This document shows positions 1 through 7,792 of a stretch of DNA of 64,000 bases, one piece after another (positions within the stretch are counted from its first letter, which is position 1; every line of letters starts with the position of its first letter). Source of the stretch: Rhodococcus sp. 1168 (lineage in GTDB: Bacteria > Actinomycetota > Actinomycetes > Mycobacteriales > Mycobacteriaceae); NCBI RefSeq assembly GCF_002091955.1, contig NZ_MKKY01000055.1, forward strand, positions 62,001 to 126,000, read 5' to 3'. The position numbers were made by a program, and so were the translations under genes. Below the pieces are notes generated by a model. It did no database searches. It was given only the letters and a program-made list of their open reading frames with translations, and was not told the origin of the DNA.

Positions 1-895
1 CCCAAACATCCTTCGCCCATCCGTCGTCGCCGCTGTTCTCGACACCACTCTGATCGGCCCAGATGCAGCCGAAGGTGAAGTCACTCGTTGTAACGATGCC
101 GTCGGCATCCGAACTCTCCACGCTCCAACCCTCCAAGCGGACGCGGAGGTTGTTGACGACTACGAATCTGTTGCCTTCGTCGTCGATGTTGTAATGCCAC
201 TCCGGGATCTGTTGCGCAGTAACAGGACTGCGTTTCACCTCGTGAGTGGATACTTCGGCGCGGTAGATATCGGACCGGACCGATCGAATCCGAGTGATCG
301 ACCGAGACTTGCCGATCGCGTACGCGGGCTTCGCCGTCGACATAGCGGCACTGGCGGCATCGAAGCGCTGCTCGACGATCATCTGCGGCCGGCCGCTGGA
401 CGACCGACTCGATCTCGCATCGCGATGATTGTGGTTGACGAGTGTCAGGTCGCTGTCTCGGAGTCGGGGAGGGATCTCGCCCTCGGGTTCGACCTCCACT
501 ATCACGGTGGCGTGCATACGTGGATCGGTCCGCCGGCTCCACTCGGGCAGGTCACCGAGGCCGTCGGGCTCGTGATCGAAGAACTGTTCGTCGAACCACA
601 CATCCGCCCGGCAGATTTCGATTCCGATGGTCGGGCACACCTTGGCGACAAGCCTCTCGACACGAAGGGCGAGACGCCCAGCGTCCCACCACTCGCAGTG
701 GTCGGATCGGAAGACGATCCGTGAATTCCCAAGCACCGACTCATCAAGGTGCGCGTCATGTGTGTGGACGCTGTGAAGCAATGCGAGCTGAGGTTCGGCC
801 GATAGGTCCGACAATGGATGGTCGACCTCGATCGCGATCATGAACTCGGCTCGAACGGTGGACATGCCGTTGGGCCCGAAGGATGTTTGTTCCAT
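1..895 (-). CDS. Hypothetical protein, C-terminus cut by the window edge
   Basis: An uninterrupted frame of 298 codons runs from an ATG at 895 to base 1 without meeting a stop, so the C-terminus lies outside the window. I read every codon on the minus strand and found no stop. The protein is acidic and apparently soluble. It starts MEQTSFGPNGMSTVRAEF and has no signal peptide or membrane segment. A short internal stretch rich in Arg and Ser (around residues 155-165) may be a linker, and the last visible part (INIDDEGN-type, then FTFGCIWADQSG) looks like a beta-rich domain. I do not recognise the family. The start is chosen because it is the first ATG after in-frame stops; the upstream sequence gaggagaaact provides a Shine-Dalgarno-like GGAG. 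It has no operon partner in view. Confidence 0.8.
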   Translation of the reverse strand, partial: MEQTSFGPNGMSTVRAEFMIAIEVDHPLSDLSAEPQLALLHSVHTHDAHLDESVLGNSRIVFRSDHCEWWDAGRLALRVERLVAKVCPTIGIEICRADVWFDEQFFDHEPDGLGDLPEWSRRTDPRMHATVIVEVEPEGEIPPRLRDSDLTLVNHNHRDARSSRSSSGRPQMIVEQRFDAASAAMSTAKPAYAIGKSRSITRIRSVRSDIYRAEVSTHEVKRSPVTAQQIPEWHYNIDDEGNRFVVVNNLRVRLEGWSVESSDADGIVTTSDFTFGCIWADQSGVENSGDDGWAKDVW

Positions 896-1441
896 AGTTT
901 CTCCTCTGAGTGGAGCGAAGGGGGCTGCCGAGAAAGTCGGCAAGAATGGCATCAAGTGGTGTGGACTACCTGCAACCTCATGTGTACACGGGGGTACCGA
1001 CAGGTCTGTCGTCAATGCTCGCAACGCGCATACGGTCCACGTGTTCGACGATCCCGCCATGACTGTTTGTCGCTGTGCGGCGTACACCCCAGTTCGGAGA
1101 TCAGCGCTGAGTGCAGTCGAACGACTCTTCTTTTCGGTCGACATCCCGTTAATTGCAAAGGCGACCTCCCTAAGTGCGGGGGCACGACGTTGTTCGTCGT
1201 CGGCGAGGAGCTCCGCTTACCTGGGGTCGACGGGATACCGAGATTGTTCGCTTGCGTGGGCAGAGAGGGGTCGTGGTTGAACCCGCGCAGATATTCCCCA
1301 TTCGATCTGGCCGGTCAAAGGTGGGCCAGCAGTCGGAAGGTCTCGGTTCATGGAACCCCTCCGACGGGTGGGTCGGTCATGTCGCGATACTAAGTTGGTA
1401 CTTGCTCTGCTAGGTTTCGCCGCTTGGGGAAGGAGTCACTC
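896..1441. other. Intergenic region without a recognisable gene
   Basis: This 546-base stretch separates the leftward edge gene from the rightward gene at 1442, so it probably carries both promoters. The open frames crossing it have compositions that do not resemble protein (runs of Cys, Arg and Trp), and I see no homologous remnant or clear hairpin. Confidence 0.5.
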
Positions 1442-2191
1442 GTGGAGGACATCTCCTTCGTGCTGTCAGGCATCGAGCGTGCCATCAGCAATCAAGTCGA
1501 TGGCGGTCCCGCCCTCGCTGACCTCGACTCAGATTGGTTTGGCGAACAAGTCGTGGCGTCGAGGTCTGACCCCGCCGAGATGGCGAAGTGGGCTTCGTCC
1601 ACAGTCATCGATGACAACGTGAAAGCGCCAGTGTTCGACGAGCGGGTCTTCTCGTGGTTGCATCGTGGCGTGTCTGATGGACTCGCATTTCCCATCGGGC
1701 ATGCAGGTCTGATGCACGTTTACGGTTATTTGCTGTCGTCGGTCGAAACTCCGTACGGACTGAAGCGGAAAAGGTGGTTGACTGCCGATCTGGCGAATGC
1801 GTTCGGGCTCGAGTCGTCGTTCTTCTTTCCGCCTGCATCCTCGTTGCCGCTGATGGAACGTGTTGCGTCAGTGGTGTTACCGATTTTGACCGAACCGACT
1901 GCAGACAGTCGGACTGTTCTTGCCTTCGACGACTTCATTGATCTTCGGCGGCGTATGCGCACCGTGTACGTATGCGACCCCGTGACCAATTCGACTGCGC
2001 TACTGTACGGCTCGGTGGCCGGTGACGACGTCCGGATTGTGACCGCGTTTCCAAGTGGACCGTTGACGGCGCAGTCGGCGCGGGATCGTCTTTTGGAACC
2101 GGCGCGGTATCGGTACAACTACTCTCCGGCCGACGCAGAGCCTGGTAGCCACTTCGAAGGAACGATCGAAGTGTTGACATCCGTGTTCTGA
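1442..2191 (+). CDS. Conserved-looking hypothetical protein
   Basis: A soluble protein of about 249 residues. The frame opens at a TTG (1424), but the GTG at 1442 is preferred because the purine-rich GGAAGGAG at 1429-1435 sits about seven bases before it. The N-terminal half is acidic (EDISFVLSGIERAISNQ). The middle contains a predicted helix-rich region with VYGYLLSSVETPYGLKRKRW, reminiscent of a domain that positions a substrate. The C-terminal half is beta-rich (TVYVCDPVTNSTALLYG, then DDVRIVTAFPSGPLT). The family is not recognised; no catalytic motif, signal peptide or membrane helix is evident. It stands alone between a divergent hypothetical gene and the degenerate locus at 2279. Confidence 0.7.
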   Translation: MEDISFVLSGIERAISNQVDGGPALADLDSDWFGEQVVASRSDPAEMAKWASSTVIDDNVKAPVFDERVFSWLHRGVSDGLAFPIGHAGLMHVYGYLLSSVETPYGLKRKRWLTADLANAFGLESSFFFPPASSLPLMERVASVVLPILTEPTADSRTVLAFDDFIDLRRRMRTVYVCDPVTNSTALLYGSVAGDDVRIVTAFPSGPLTAQSARDRLLEPARYRYNYSPADAEPGSHFEGTIEVLTSVF

Positions 2192-2278
2192 GAATTGTGG
2201 TCTCACAAGCTGGCCGCCGCACGGTTTTCGGCACATCGGGTGTATTCCGTCTGCGGCAACGTCCATAGCCCATTAAAG

Positions 2279-2613
2279 ATGGAGAACAATAGTGCTGCTG
2301 TAGATCCCTCACACAAAGTTGTACTGATCAAGCTGACACGCCCCTACCCGACTACCGCAGAGTCCTCGCCGGGGTTCGCGGCGGAACTGTATGAGGCGAC
2401 TCGTCGATGGTGGAAGGTCGCAGCGAGCCGGACGACACCCGGACCGGGCGCACCGGACTACGTTTTTGCCGTGCATCGGGGCACCGTGAAGGCTGTCTAC
2501 GCGATCGATGCATGGACGCGATCGCCGGACGGACGGAAAGCCGGACCCTCAGTCTTCTACTCACATTCCGATCGAGCCCGACGGTTCGTTCGCAGTTCCG
2601 AAGGGTTGGTAGC
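2279..2613 (+). pseudogene. Truncated remnant of a small conserved protein (LYEATRxWW type)
   Basis: From an ATG at 2279 the frame reads a convincing N-terminal domain: KVVLIKLTRPYPTTAE, then ELYEATRRWWKV, then DYVFAVHRGTVKAVYAIDAWTR. This pattern is known to me from small bacterial proteins that normally continue with a second segment of the type YxGxDVSxYFPxGxxNPVRYVN. That segment is absent. After about residue 88 the translation turns into low-quality sequence and runs into the next gene, whose start at 2614 lies inside the same open frame (nominal stop 2800). I infer a 3' deletion that brought the next gene close. The function of the family is unknown to me. Confidence 0.55.
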
Positions 2614-2998
2614 GTGCAAATTCCTCTGGTCGCCCAGACTGTTGTCACGGTCGACTTCGGCTTTTCGTTCCTGTTGGTTACCTCGGGCGGATTCGAGATT
2701 CGGATCGAATCGACGTTCCGAGTGGATGATTCGCAGGCCGGCCGGTTCGAAGGAGTCCCTGACGAAGAGTTGTCGTCCAACCCTGCGTTCAGAGACCTGA
2801 TTGGCAAAGCCATCGAAGACGCGCACGCAGCGGTCGACGGTACGCTGACTCTTCTACTGAGTGGGCACACGACCCTGACGGTGCCCGCTGACCCTGACTT
2901 CGAAGCGTGGACCGTGGCTGGTCCCGGGGGGAATGAAGGTCGTCAGCGAAGCAGGCGGGGGACTGGCAACGTGGAACATCGGTCCGTCGGAAACATAG
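2614..2998 (+). pseudogene. DUF6188-family protein with a 1-base frameshift near its end
   Basis: GTG start at 2614 followed by VQIPLVAQTVVTVDFGF and SFLLVTSGGFEIRIES, then LTVPADPDFEAWTV; this is the recognisable DUF6188 pattern of about 120-130 residues. The frame breaks after GPGG at a run of six G (about 2926-2931). If one G is dropped the reading continues as MKVVSEAGGGLATWNI and stops at TAG 2996-2998, the ending expected for the family. As written, the annotated frame instead runs to 3051 with unrelated residues. DUF6188 proteins often occur as orphan or immunity-like genes; the function is not established. Either a recent single-base insertion or a homopolymer sequencing error. Confidence 0.7.
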
Positions 2999-3043
2999 GT
3001 GTTGCGAGGCCCCCCGTGTGCGACGTTTCCGGGTCGCCTTCGC

Positions 3044-3697
3044 TCACGTGACCATTCCTGCCCGAAAGGCAGCCAGTGCAGCCTCGACCCGATTGCGCAC
3101 ACCGAGTTTCACGAATATCCCGGAAATATGGGTCTTCACCGTCGTCTCGCTGAGGTAGAGCTCGGAGGAGATGTCCGCATTGGTCGAACCAGTAGCCAAG
3201 ATGCGCAGTACATCTCGCTCCCGCGGGCTCAGCACGTCCATCGACATCGAATTCGGGGCCGTCGGCAACACCGATGTTGCGACGATTTTCCGCAGCGAAT
3301 CTTCACTGAACAACGTGTTGCCGGATGCCACTGCTCGAACCGACTGATGAAACGTTTCGGGTGCCTCGCTTTTGCTCAGAAAGCTGTGCGCCCCGGCCTC
3401 GATGGCGCGTATCACCAGATCGTCCACATCCATCGCCGTCATTGCAATGACTTTCGGGGGATGGGTCAGCGTCATCAATTCGCGGGTGGAGTCCAGCCCG
3501 CCGACCCGTCGCATCTGAAGATCCATCAGCACCACGTGCGGCCGGAACGCCGTCACTGCAGCGGGAACCTGGTCGCCGTCCTCCACGTCGGCCACCACCG
3601 AAATGTCCGGGGTCTTCGCGAAGATGTCCGTCACTCCACGACGAACGAAGGGGTCGTCGTCGACGATCAGAACTGTAATCACGGCTGGCGCTGTCAT
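3044..3697 (-). CDS. NarL/LuxR-family response regulator
   Basis: A 217-residue two-component response regulator. The N-terminal receiver domain has the acidic pair in VLIVDDDPF (residues 9-14), the phospho-acceptor Asp in VVLMDLQM (about residue 57) and the switch/Lys region (SFLSKSEAP). The C-terminal domain is a LuxR-type HTH (LSPRERDVLRILATGSTN, then LSETTVKTHISGIFVKLGV) for DNA binding. The gene follows the histidine kinase at 3736 with a 38-base gap and is almost certainly co-transcribed with it. Its target promoters are not evident; the neighbouring DUF4352 gene transcribed divergently from the kinase is a plausible candidate. ATG start with an AGGG upstream. Confidence 0.95.
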   Translation of the reverse strand: MTAPAVITVLIVDDDPFVRRGVTDIFAKTPDISVVADVEDGDQVPAAVTAFRPHVVLMDLQMRRVGGLDSTRELMTLTHPPKVIAMTAMDVDDLVIRAIEAGAHSFLSKSEAPETFHQSVRAVASGNTLFSEDSLRKIVATSVLPTAPNSMSMDVLSPRERDVLRILATGSTNADISSELYLSETTVKTHISGIFVKLGVRNRVEAALAAFRAGMVT

Positions 3698-3735
3698 GGT
3701 GCCCTGAGCTTAGAACGCGTCTCCGACACCGTCCG

Positions 3736-4971
3736 TCAGGAGTACCACGGCAGCCAGCACGAGACCACAAATTCACCCGGCTGCACGCCGGCACTGAACG
3801 TCCCGCCCACCCCGCGGACCTGTTCGGCCAATCCCGCCAACCCCGTACCCGAACCATGCTCAAACGGCGGTTGCCGCAACAGCTGATTGCGCACATCGAC
3901 GCGAACACCCGTCTGATCGGACCCGTGCACCGCCACCCGAACGGTCGATCCGGCGGCATGCTTGTGCGCATTGGTAAGCGATTCCTGCACCACCCGGTAC
4001 GTCACATGACTGCTCGCAGAACCGATCTCACCGGGTGTCACGTCGAGCATCAGCGACGTGTGCAAACCCGCGCCCCGCGCCGAGTGCACCAGATCGGAGA
4101 TGCCCTCGACGCTCTGCCGGCCACCGCCTGAGGCATCGGCCGATCCGCGCAGCACACCGATGATGCGCTTGAGCTCATCTAGCGCATCGTGCGCAGTCTG
4201 CCGAATCATCGACGCTGTCTGGGCTACCTTCTCGGGCCCATCGGCACTGTTGACTTGCATTCCGCCTGCAAACAACGAGATGCGGCTGAGGCTGGCGGCG
4301 AGGGTGTCGTGCATGTCGCGGGCGATGCGGGCGCGTTCCGCATTGAGCAGCATCTCCTCACGAAGTGCGTTGGACTCCACCGTCACCTTGTCCCGCGTGA
4401 CCACGGCCGCCGTCAGGTCGGATCGTGTGCGGCGCAGCATTGCTCCACCCACGACCAACCCGACGAGTACAGCTGCGACCACCCACGGAATCCACGCCGC
4501 GACGTCCCACTCGACCGGCGTCGACCCATCTTTGGTCTTGGTCGAGCCGAGGGTCAGCACGGAGTAGTACCGACTGCGATGCGCGTCGTACGTCAACGAC
4601 ACCCCGCACGCGACGAACACCGCGACGGCAGCAATCACCAGCGGCCTGGTTCGCGCGAACGCACCGACAGCAAACAGGGCGATCAACGCTGCCGTCGCAT
4701 CGGTGGCGAAGAACAGCGGCCCGGCCAGCGCCAGTCCCAGAACGATCCATGGCCGCTCGTGTCGCCAGATCAACGCGATGCCCGCGACGAGGTTGAGCGC
4801 GACGCCGATGCCTAGATTCCACCCCGGCGTGCCGGACGATCCCGCCAACCCGGCGGTCATGATCGAGCAGAACAGGCTGAAGGCCACCGCTACTGTGGTC
4901 CAGGCTTTTCGGCGCAGGGTGCCTGTCCGGTGGGTGATCACGAACGCAAGCGTACGGCCGAGCACCGACAC
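3736..4971 (-). CDS. DesK/NarX-type sensor histidine kinase
   Basis: A 411-residue membrane sensor kinase starting at GTG 4971. The first 160 residues hold about six membrane helices without a large extracellular domain, typical of kinases that sense the membrane or its lipids. A linker helix follows, then the HisKA_3 dimerisation box with the phosphorylated His in ARIARDMHDTLAASL (about residue 219), then a HATPase_c domain whose ATP-binding glycines are in HGSGTGLAGLAEQVRGVGG. It is paired with the NarL-type regulator immediately downstream and should phosphorylate it. A DUF4352 membrane protein gene is transcribed divergently from the kinase. Confidence 0.93.
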   Translation of the reverse strand: MSVLGRTLAFVITHRTGTLRRKAWTTVAVAFSLFCSIMTAGLAGSSGTPGWNLGIGVALNLVAGIALIWRHERPWIVLGLALAGPLFFATDATAALIALFAVGAFARTRPLVIAAVAVFVACGVSLTYDAHRSRYYSVLTLGSTKTKDGSTPVEWDVAAWIPWVVAAVLVGLVVGGAMLRRTRSDLTAAVVTRDKVTVESNALREEMLLNAERARIARDMHDTLAASLSRISLFAGGMQVNSADGPEKVAQTASMIRQTAHDALDELKRIIGVLRGSADASGGGRQSVEGISDLVHSARGAGLHTSLMLDVTPGEIGSASSHVTYRVVQESLTNAHKHAAGSTVRVAVHGSDQTGVRVDVRNQLLRQPPFEHGSGTGLAGLAEQVRGVGGTFSAGVQPGEFVVSCWLPWYS

Positions 4972-5106
4972 GGCGGATCGTCCGATCGGCCCACATCACC
5001 AACCGGATGCGACCGAAAGGAGGAGGGGCACCGACCGGTCAGCCGAGGCGCGGACAGGGCCGACTGCGGTGTGGTTGATGCATCGCCAACCGAGAGGAAT
5101 TTCGAC

Positions 5107-5730
5107 ATGACCACCAACAGCCCGAACCCCCAGCAGCAGTACACCCCGCCCGCTCCGGAGCAGAAGAAGAGCTGGTTTGCGCGACACAAGATCCTGACCG
5201 TCATCTTGGCGATCGTCGTGCTGGGTGTCCTCATCCGGCTCATCGGCGGCGGTTCCTCGGAGACCCCGACGGCTCCTGCGCCGGCCGGATCCTCGGCGTC
5301 GGAGGAAGCGGCTCCTGCGGCCCCGGCCGAGCCGAGTGCGCCGGGGATTGGCGTCCCGGTGCGCGACGGCAAGTTCGAGTTCGTCGTCACGGCCGTCGCG
5401 CCACCCGTCTCGACGGTCGGCTCGGAGTATCTGACGCAGACCGCTCAGGGCGAGTTCGTTCAGGTCAAGATCTCCGCGCGCAACATCGGCGACCGAGCAC
5501 AGAGCTTGGACGCGTCGTCGCAGAAGTTGCTCGACGCCGACGGCAAGCAGTACTCGGTCGACAGCCTCGCGACTGCCTACCTCGACGAGGGCATCGGCTA
5601 CGAACAGATCAACCCGGGCAACGCGCTGGACACAACGGTCGTGTTCGACGTTCCCGTCGGGACCGTGCCTGCTGAGATCGAGCTGCATGATTCCGCCTTC
5701 TCGGGCGGTACGACGGTTGGGCTGCGGTAG
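5107..5730 (+). CDS. DUF4352-domain membrane-anchored protein
   Basis: A 207-residue protein starting at the ATG at 5107, preceded by GAGAGGAAT. The first 30 residues are polar and Gln/Pro-rich (NPQQQYTPPAPEQKKSW). A single membrane helix follows (ILTVILAIVVLGVLIRLI), then an Ala/Pro/Ser-rich extracytoplasmic linker. From about residue 85 there is a DUF4352 immunoglobulin-like domain: GKFEFVVTAV, then GEFVQVKISARNIGDRAQ, then TTVVFDVPVGTVPAEIELHD. Proteins of this type are exposed on the outer face of the membrane and some are antigens or telomeric-repeat-like binding proteins by name only. It is divergent from the two-component operon, so control by that regulator is possible. An intrinsic hairpin overlaps its stop. 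Confidence 0.88.
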   Translation: MTTNSPNPQQQYTPPAPEQKKSWFARHKILTVILAIVVLGVLIRLIGGGSSETPTAPAPAGSSASEEAAPAAPAEPSAPGIGVPVRDGKFEFVVTAVAPPVSTVGSEYLTQTAQGEFVQVKISARNIGDRAQSLDASSQKLLDADGKQYSVDSLATAYLDEGIGYEQINPGNALDTTVVFDVPVGTVPAEIELHDSAFSGGTTVGLR

Positions 5731-5745
5731 CGGTCGTCAACCGCT
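5729..5745 (+). terminator. Short hairpin at the end of the DUF4352 gene
   Basis: AGCGGT and ACCGCT pair across a five-base loop, starting inside the TAG stop of the DUF4352 gene, followed by CTTCCGTT. The stem is only six pairs and the T-tract is weak, so this is a possible rather than a clear terminator. Confidence 0.35.
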
Positions 5746-5773
5746 CTTCCGTTATCTCTCAATCCATTCATTC

Positions 5774-5793
5774 GACGCAGTTTCGGCTGCGTC
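5774..5793 (+). promoter_or_regulatory. Hairpin in the leader of the VWA pseudogene
   Basis: GACGCAG and CTGCGTC form a perfect seven-pair stem around a six-base loop, ending 15 bases before the start codon at 5809 and just before its GGAAGG ribosome-binding site. It could be a terminator for upstream transcription or a 5' UTR structure. Confidence 0.35.
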
Positions 5794-5808
5794 CTACGGA
5801 AGGAAATC

Positions 5809-6377
5809 ATGACCAACCCGACACTCTCTCTCGTTGCAGCTTTGCTCGACCGGTCCGGTTCGATGCATTCCATCGCCGACGACACCCGCGGCGGATTCGA
5901 CTCGTTCATCAGCAAGGAGCGTGAGGCCGAGGGCCGGACGATGTGCTCGATCCGCGGGGCAGCACCGCGTTGTACGACGCGATCGGCCGGCTTGGGAGCG
6001 AGGTCGGTGCCGGGCTGGCCGTGATACCGGAGGACGAGCGTCCCGGCTCGGTGACCGTTCTCGTGATGACCGACGGTCACGAGAACGCAAGCCGGGAGTG
6101 GACGAATGCTGCTGTGCGGGAATTGATCGAGCGGCAGGAAGCCGAGTACAGCTGGGACTTCGTGTTCTTGGGATCGAACATCGACGCCGTCAAGGTGGGT
6201 GCCGATCTGGGCTTTCAGCGCGACAAGTCGATGACGTATGTTTCTACGTCGGTCGGCGTGACGGCAGCCTTCGATTCGGTGGCGGACTACCAGCATCGAA
6301 AGCGATCGGCCGGTGTCGATGCGTGCTCGGTATCGGCTTTCTCCCCAGCGGACCGCAGACGAGCGCGAGGGGAGTAA
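5809..6377 (+). pseudogene. VWA-domain protein broken by an internal deletion
   Basis: The start is clear: GGAAGGAAATC then ATG, reading MTNPTLSLVAALLDRSGSMH, which is the VWA metal-binding DxSGS motif, then GGFDSFISKEREAEG. At about 5940 the sequence jumps in another frame to LDPRGSTALYDAIGRLGSEV, then SVTVLVMTDGHENAS, WDFVFLGSNIDAVKVG and YVSTSVGVTAAF. Compared with intact family members, roughly 30 residues between the two parts (the VTLAQFDTEYE-type strand and the following loop) are missing and the frame is shifted. The product as written would be a 71-residue stub. The family is cytosolic and often stands alone. The C-terminal residues after about 6290 are also unlike the usual ending. 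Confidence 0.8.
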
Positions 6378-6534
6378 GAGAGATGGACGATGTCAGCCGA
6401 CGGTGATGCGAAGCCCGACGCTCGCCCCGTATGGGGCTGAAGAGAGCCCGTGCACGGCGACGGTGGGCGGCAATCTCACGACGAGATTGGGCAAAGCAGG
6501 AGCCGCGGCTGCGTGAAGTAATTGCCCGCGTGGT

Positions 6535-6648
6535 CCCCGCTGAAAGATCAGAGCGTGGACAGGCGTCGGCTCCCCGGCCCAGTAGCGCTGCGATAACAGC
6601 GCTACTGGCCAGCAAGTCGCGGTCGTCGTAGAGTTCGAACAGTGCTGA
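6535..6648 (-). pseudogene. Short C-terminal remnant of an NmrA-like reductase
   Basis: On the minus strand, one frame reads SALFELYDDRD and then LASSAVIAALLGRG. This matches the C-terminus of the intact NmrA-family protein encoded at 62058-62897 in this window (AMFEFYDDRDFLAGGMVTKALLGRD) in both order and spacing. A stop lies about eight codons upstream of the fragment and nothing else of the protein is recognisable, so this is a decayed scrap of about 35 codons, not a gene. Confidence 0.6.
6579..6608. repeat. 12-bp perfect inverted repeat
   Basis: CCAGTAGCGCTG and CAGCGCTACTGG pair perfectly around the six-base loop CGATAA, and the pairing extends past a one-base bulge on the left. No T-tract follows. 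It falls inside the NmrA remnant, where it encodes SSAVIAALL, so it may be a chance product of coding sequence. Confidence 0.5.
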
Positions 6649-6977
6649 GAGAAAACGTTTCGCTCAGGGCCTCAATCCGGTGCCGTCAACCCCATGCACT
6701 GTCGAGCTCGAAAACTTCATCGACACAGCCCGGCCTGTCATCGCATCGACCAGAGTTCGGGGTGCCACCTAGGTCGCACCGTGGAGACTGACGAACGGGA
6801 ACTTGGTGGTGGGGCTATGTGGCACAGAAAGATTCGTACTATCGCCGGTCAGACCTGCCTCGAATTTCTGCAAATTGCCCCACAAGTGCAGGATGGTCCA
6901 CTGCCAGCTCCGCTTTGAACCGAAGGCGCGAGGACGCTACAGGAAACCGGAGAAAGATCGAGATTGGTGGGCGCGGG

Positions 6978-7223
6978 TTACTGAATCTGTTGAGTCACCA
7001 ACCGGATCGGGCCAAAATTGGACAGGTTTCCATAGATTACGGCACCGGAGGTTAGATCGTTCAGCTTCCATACACCACTGTAAAATTCACTGACATTGAG
7101 CGGGTGCGGTTCGGCATCCTTGTACTCAGTGCCGGGCAGTTCGACACGGTAGGTTCGACCAGCGTGGTCGAATTCGACTTGAATCTGCAATTTTGGGGCG
7201 CGTGGTTTACTGCCAAAAGCCAT
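6978..7223 (-). CDS. Small hypothetical protein (81 residues)
   Basis: ATG at 7223 with a GGAAAGGGAT about ten bases upstream. The product reads MAFGSKPRAPKLQIQVEF, then DHAGRTYRVELPGTEY, then SEFYSGVWKLNDLTSGAVIYG, which has the alternation expected of a small beta-barrel or sandwich. It has no signal peptide or membrane helix. The family is unknown to me. It has no operon partner; the sequence before it contains a decayed transposase fragment on the same strand. Confidence 0.55.
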   Translation of the reverse strand: MAFGSKPRAPKLQIQVEFDHAGRTYRVELPGTEYKDAEPHPLNVSEFYSGVWKLNDLTSGAVIYGNLSNFGPIRLVTQQIQ

Positions 7224-7792
7224 GGTGATCGATCCCTTTCCGGTGGGTGCAATGGAATGGTTACACCGAGAATTCGCGATGTCTAGTCGTATGTTTGGCT
7301 TAACATGGACCGGTCTTAGTCAGAGAGTTTCTCTCGAAACCTCGAAGTCGCCGCCGATCATCTCCGCGACCAGGGATCCGACCTTGCATCCCGGTTCGAT
7401 CCCTTGTCGGTCGGCACCGACAGACGCTCCTGCGCCAGTCCGACCGGGCCGATCGGTGCGCCAAAGCCATCACCGGAATCAACCCGGCGGACGACACGAG
7501 GTTGGGGCCGTCCAACCTTGTCGCAGCAAGGGGGCGGGTGAGAGATAGTTGCATCTGCGATATGCCCTTCGTGTGCGGTCAGATTTTGTTCTGTTAGAAG
7601 TCTTATTCTTCAGCACGACAGGGAATTTCGTTTTCACTGCACGCGTTCAGCCGTCGCCGAATTGCTGCATTCAGGCTAAGCGATTCTCAGGGCTCGACAA
7701 CCGCGCGCCGTATGATTGTCATTCGACTGAATGATTCCTCGCCTGGACTCCGCTCGGTAGGGTCGCCTAGACATGGACAAGGGGATAGCGCA
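7224..7792. other. Intergenic region with a transposase fossil
   Basis: Apart from the IS1380 remnant at 7348-7515, no gene is visible. Open frames here read across the remnant. The final 80 bases should contain the promoter of the DedA gene. Confidence 0.5.
7348..7515 (-). pseudogene. Remnant of an IS1380-family transposase (N-terminal part)
   Basis: The minus strand reads LDGPNLVSSAGLIPVMALA (about 7515 to 7459). After a frame change it reads LAQERLSVPTDKGSN, and after a second change KVGSLVAEMIGGD (to about 7348). In that order these match the start of IS1380-type transposases (DEPNLVSxAGLVPVMxLA, LAExLxVPTDKGANAGLKV, SLVAGMVAGADSIDDM). At least two frameshifts and loss of the rest of the protein make it a fossil; the DDE catalytic part is gone. 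Confidence 0.7.

Larger units (their letters stand above)
6378..6977. other. Gene-poor stretch with only remnants
   Basis: Between the VWA pseudogene and the small gene at 6978 I see only the NmrA scrap and its inverted repeat. The remaining open frames have no protein-like composition. Confidence 0.5.

Noticed and set aside
818-1393. Open frame of 191 codons across the first intergenic region
   Set aside because: Its composition (Cys, Trp and Arg-rich, no strand or helix pattern) and overlap with the edge gene's start indicate a shadow.
6579-6608. Perfect hairpin as an intrinsic terminator
   Set aside because: No T-tract follows and it lies inside a coding remnant, so it is listed only as an inverted repeat.
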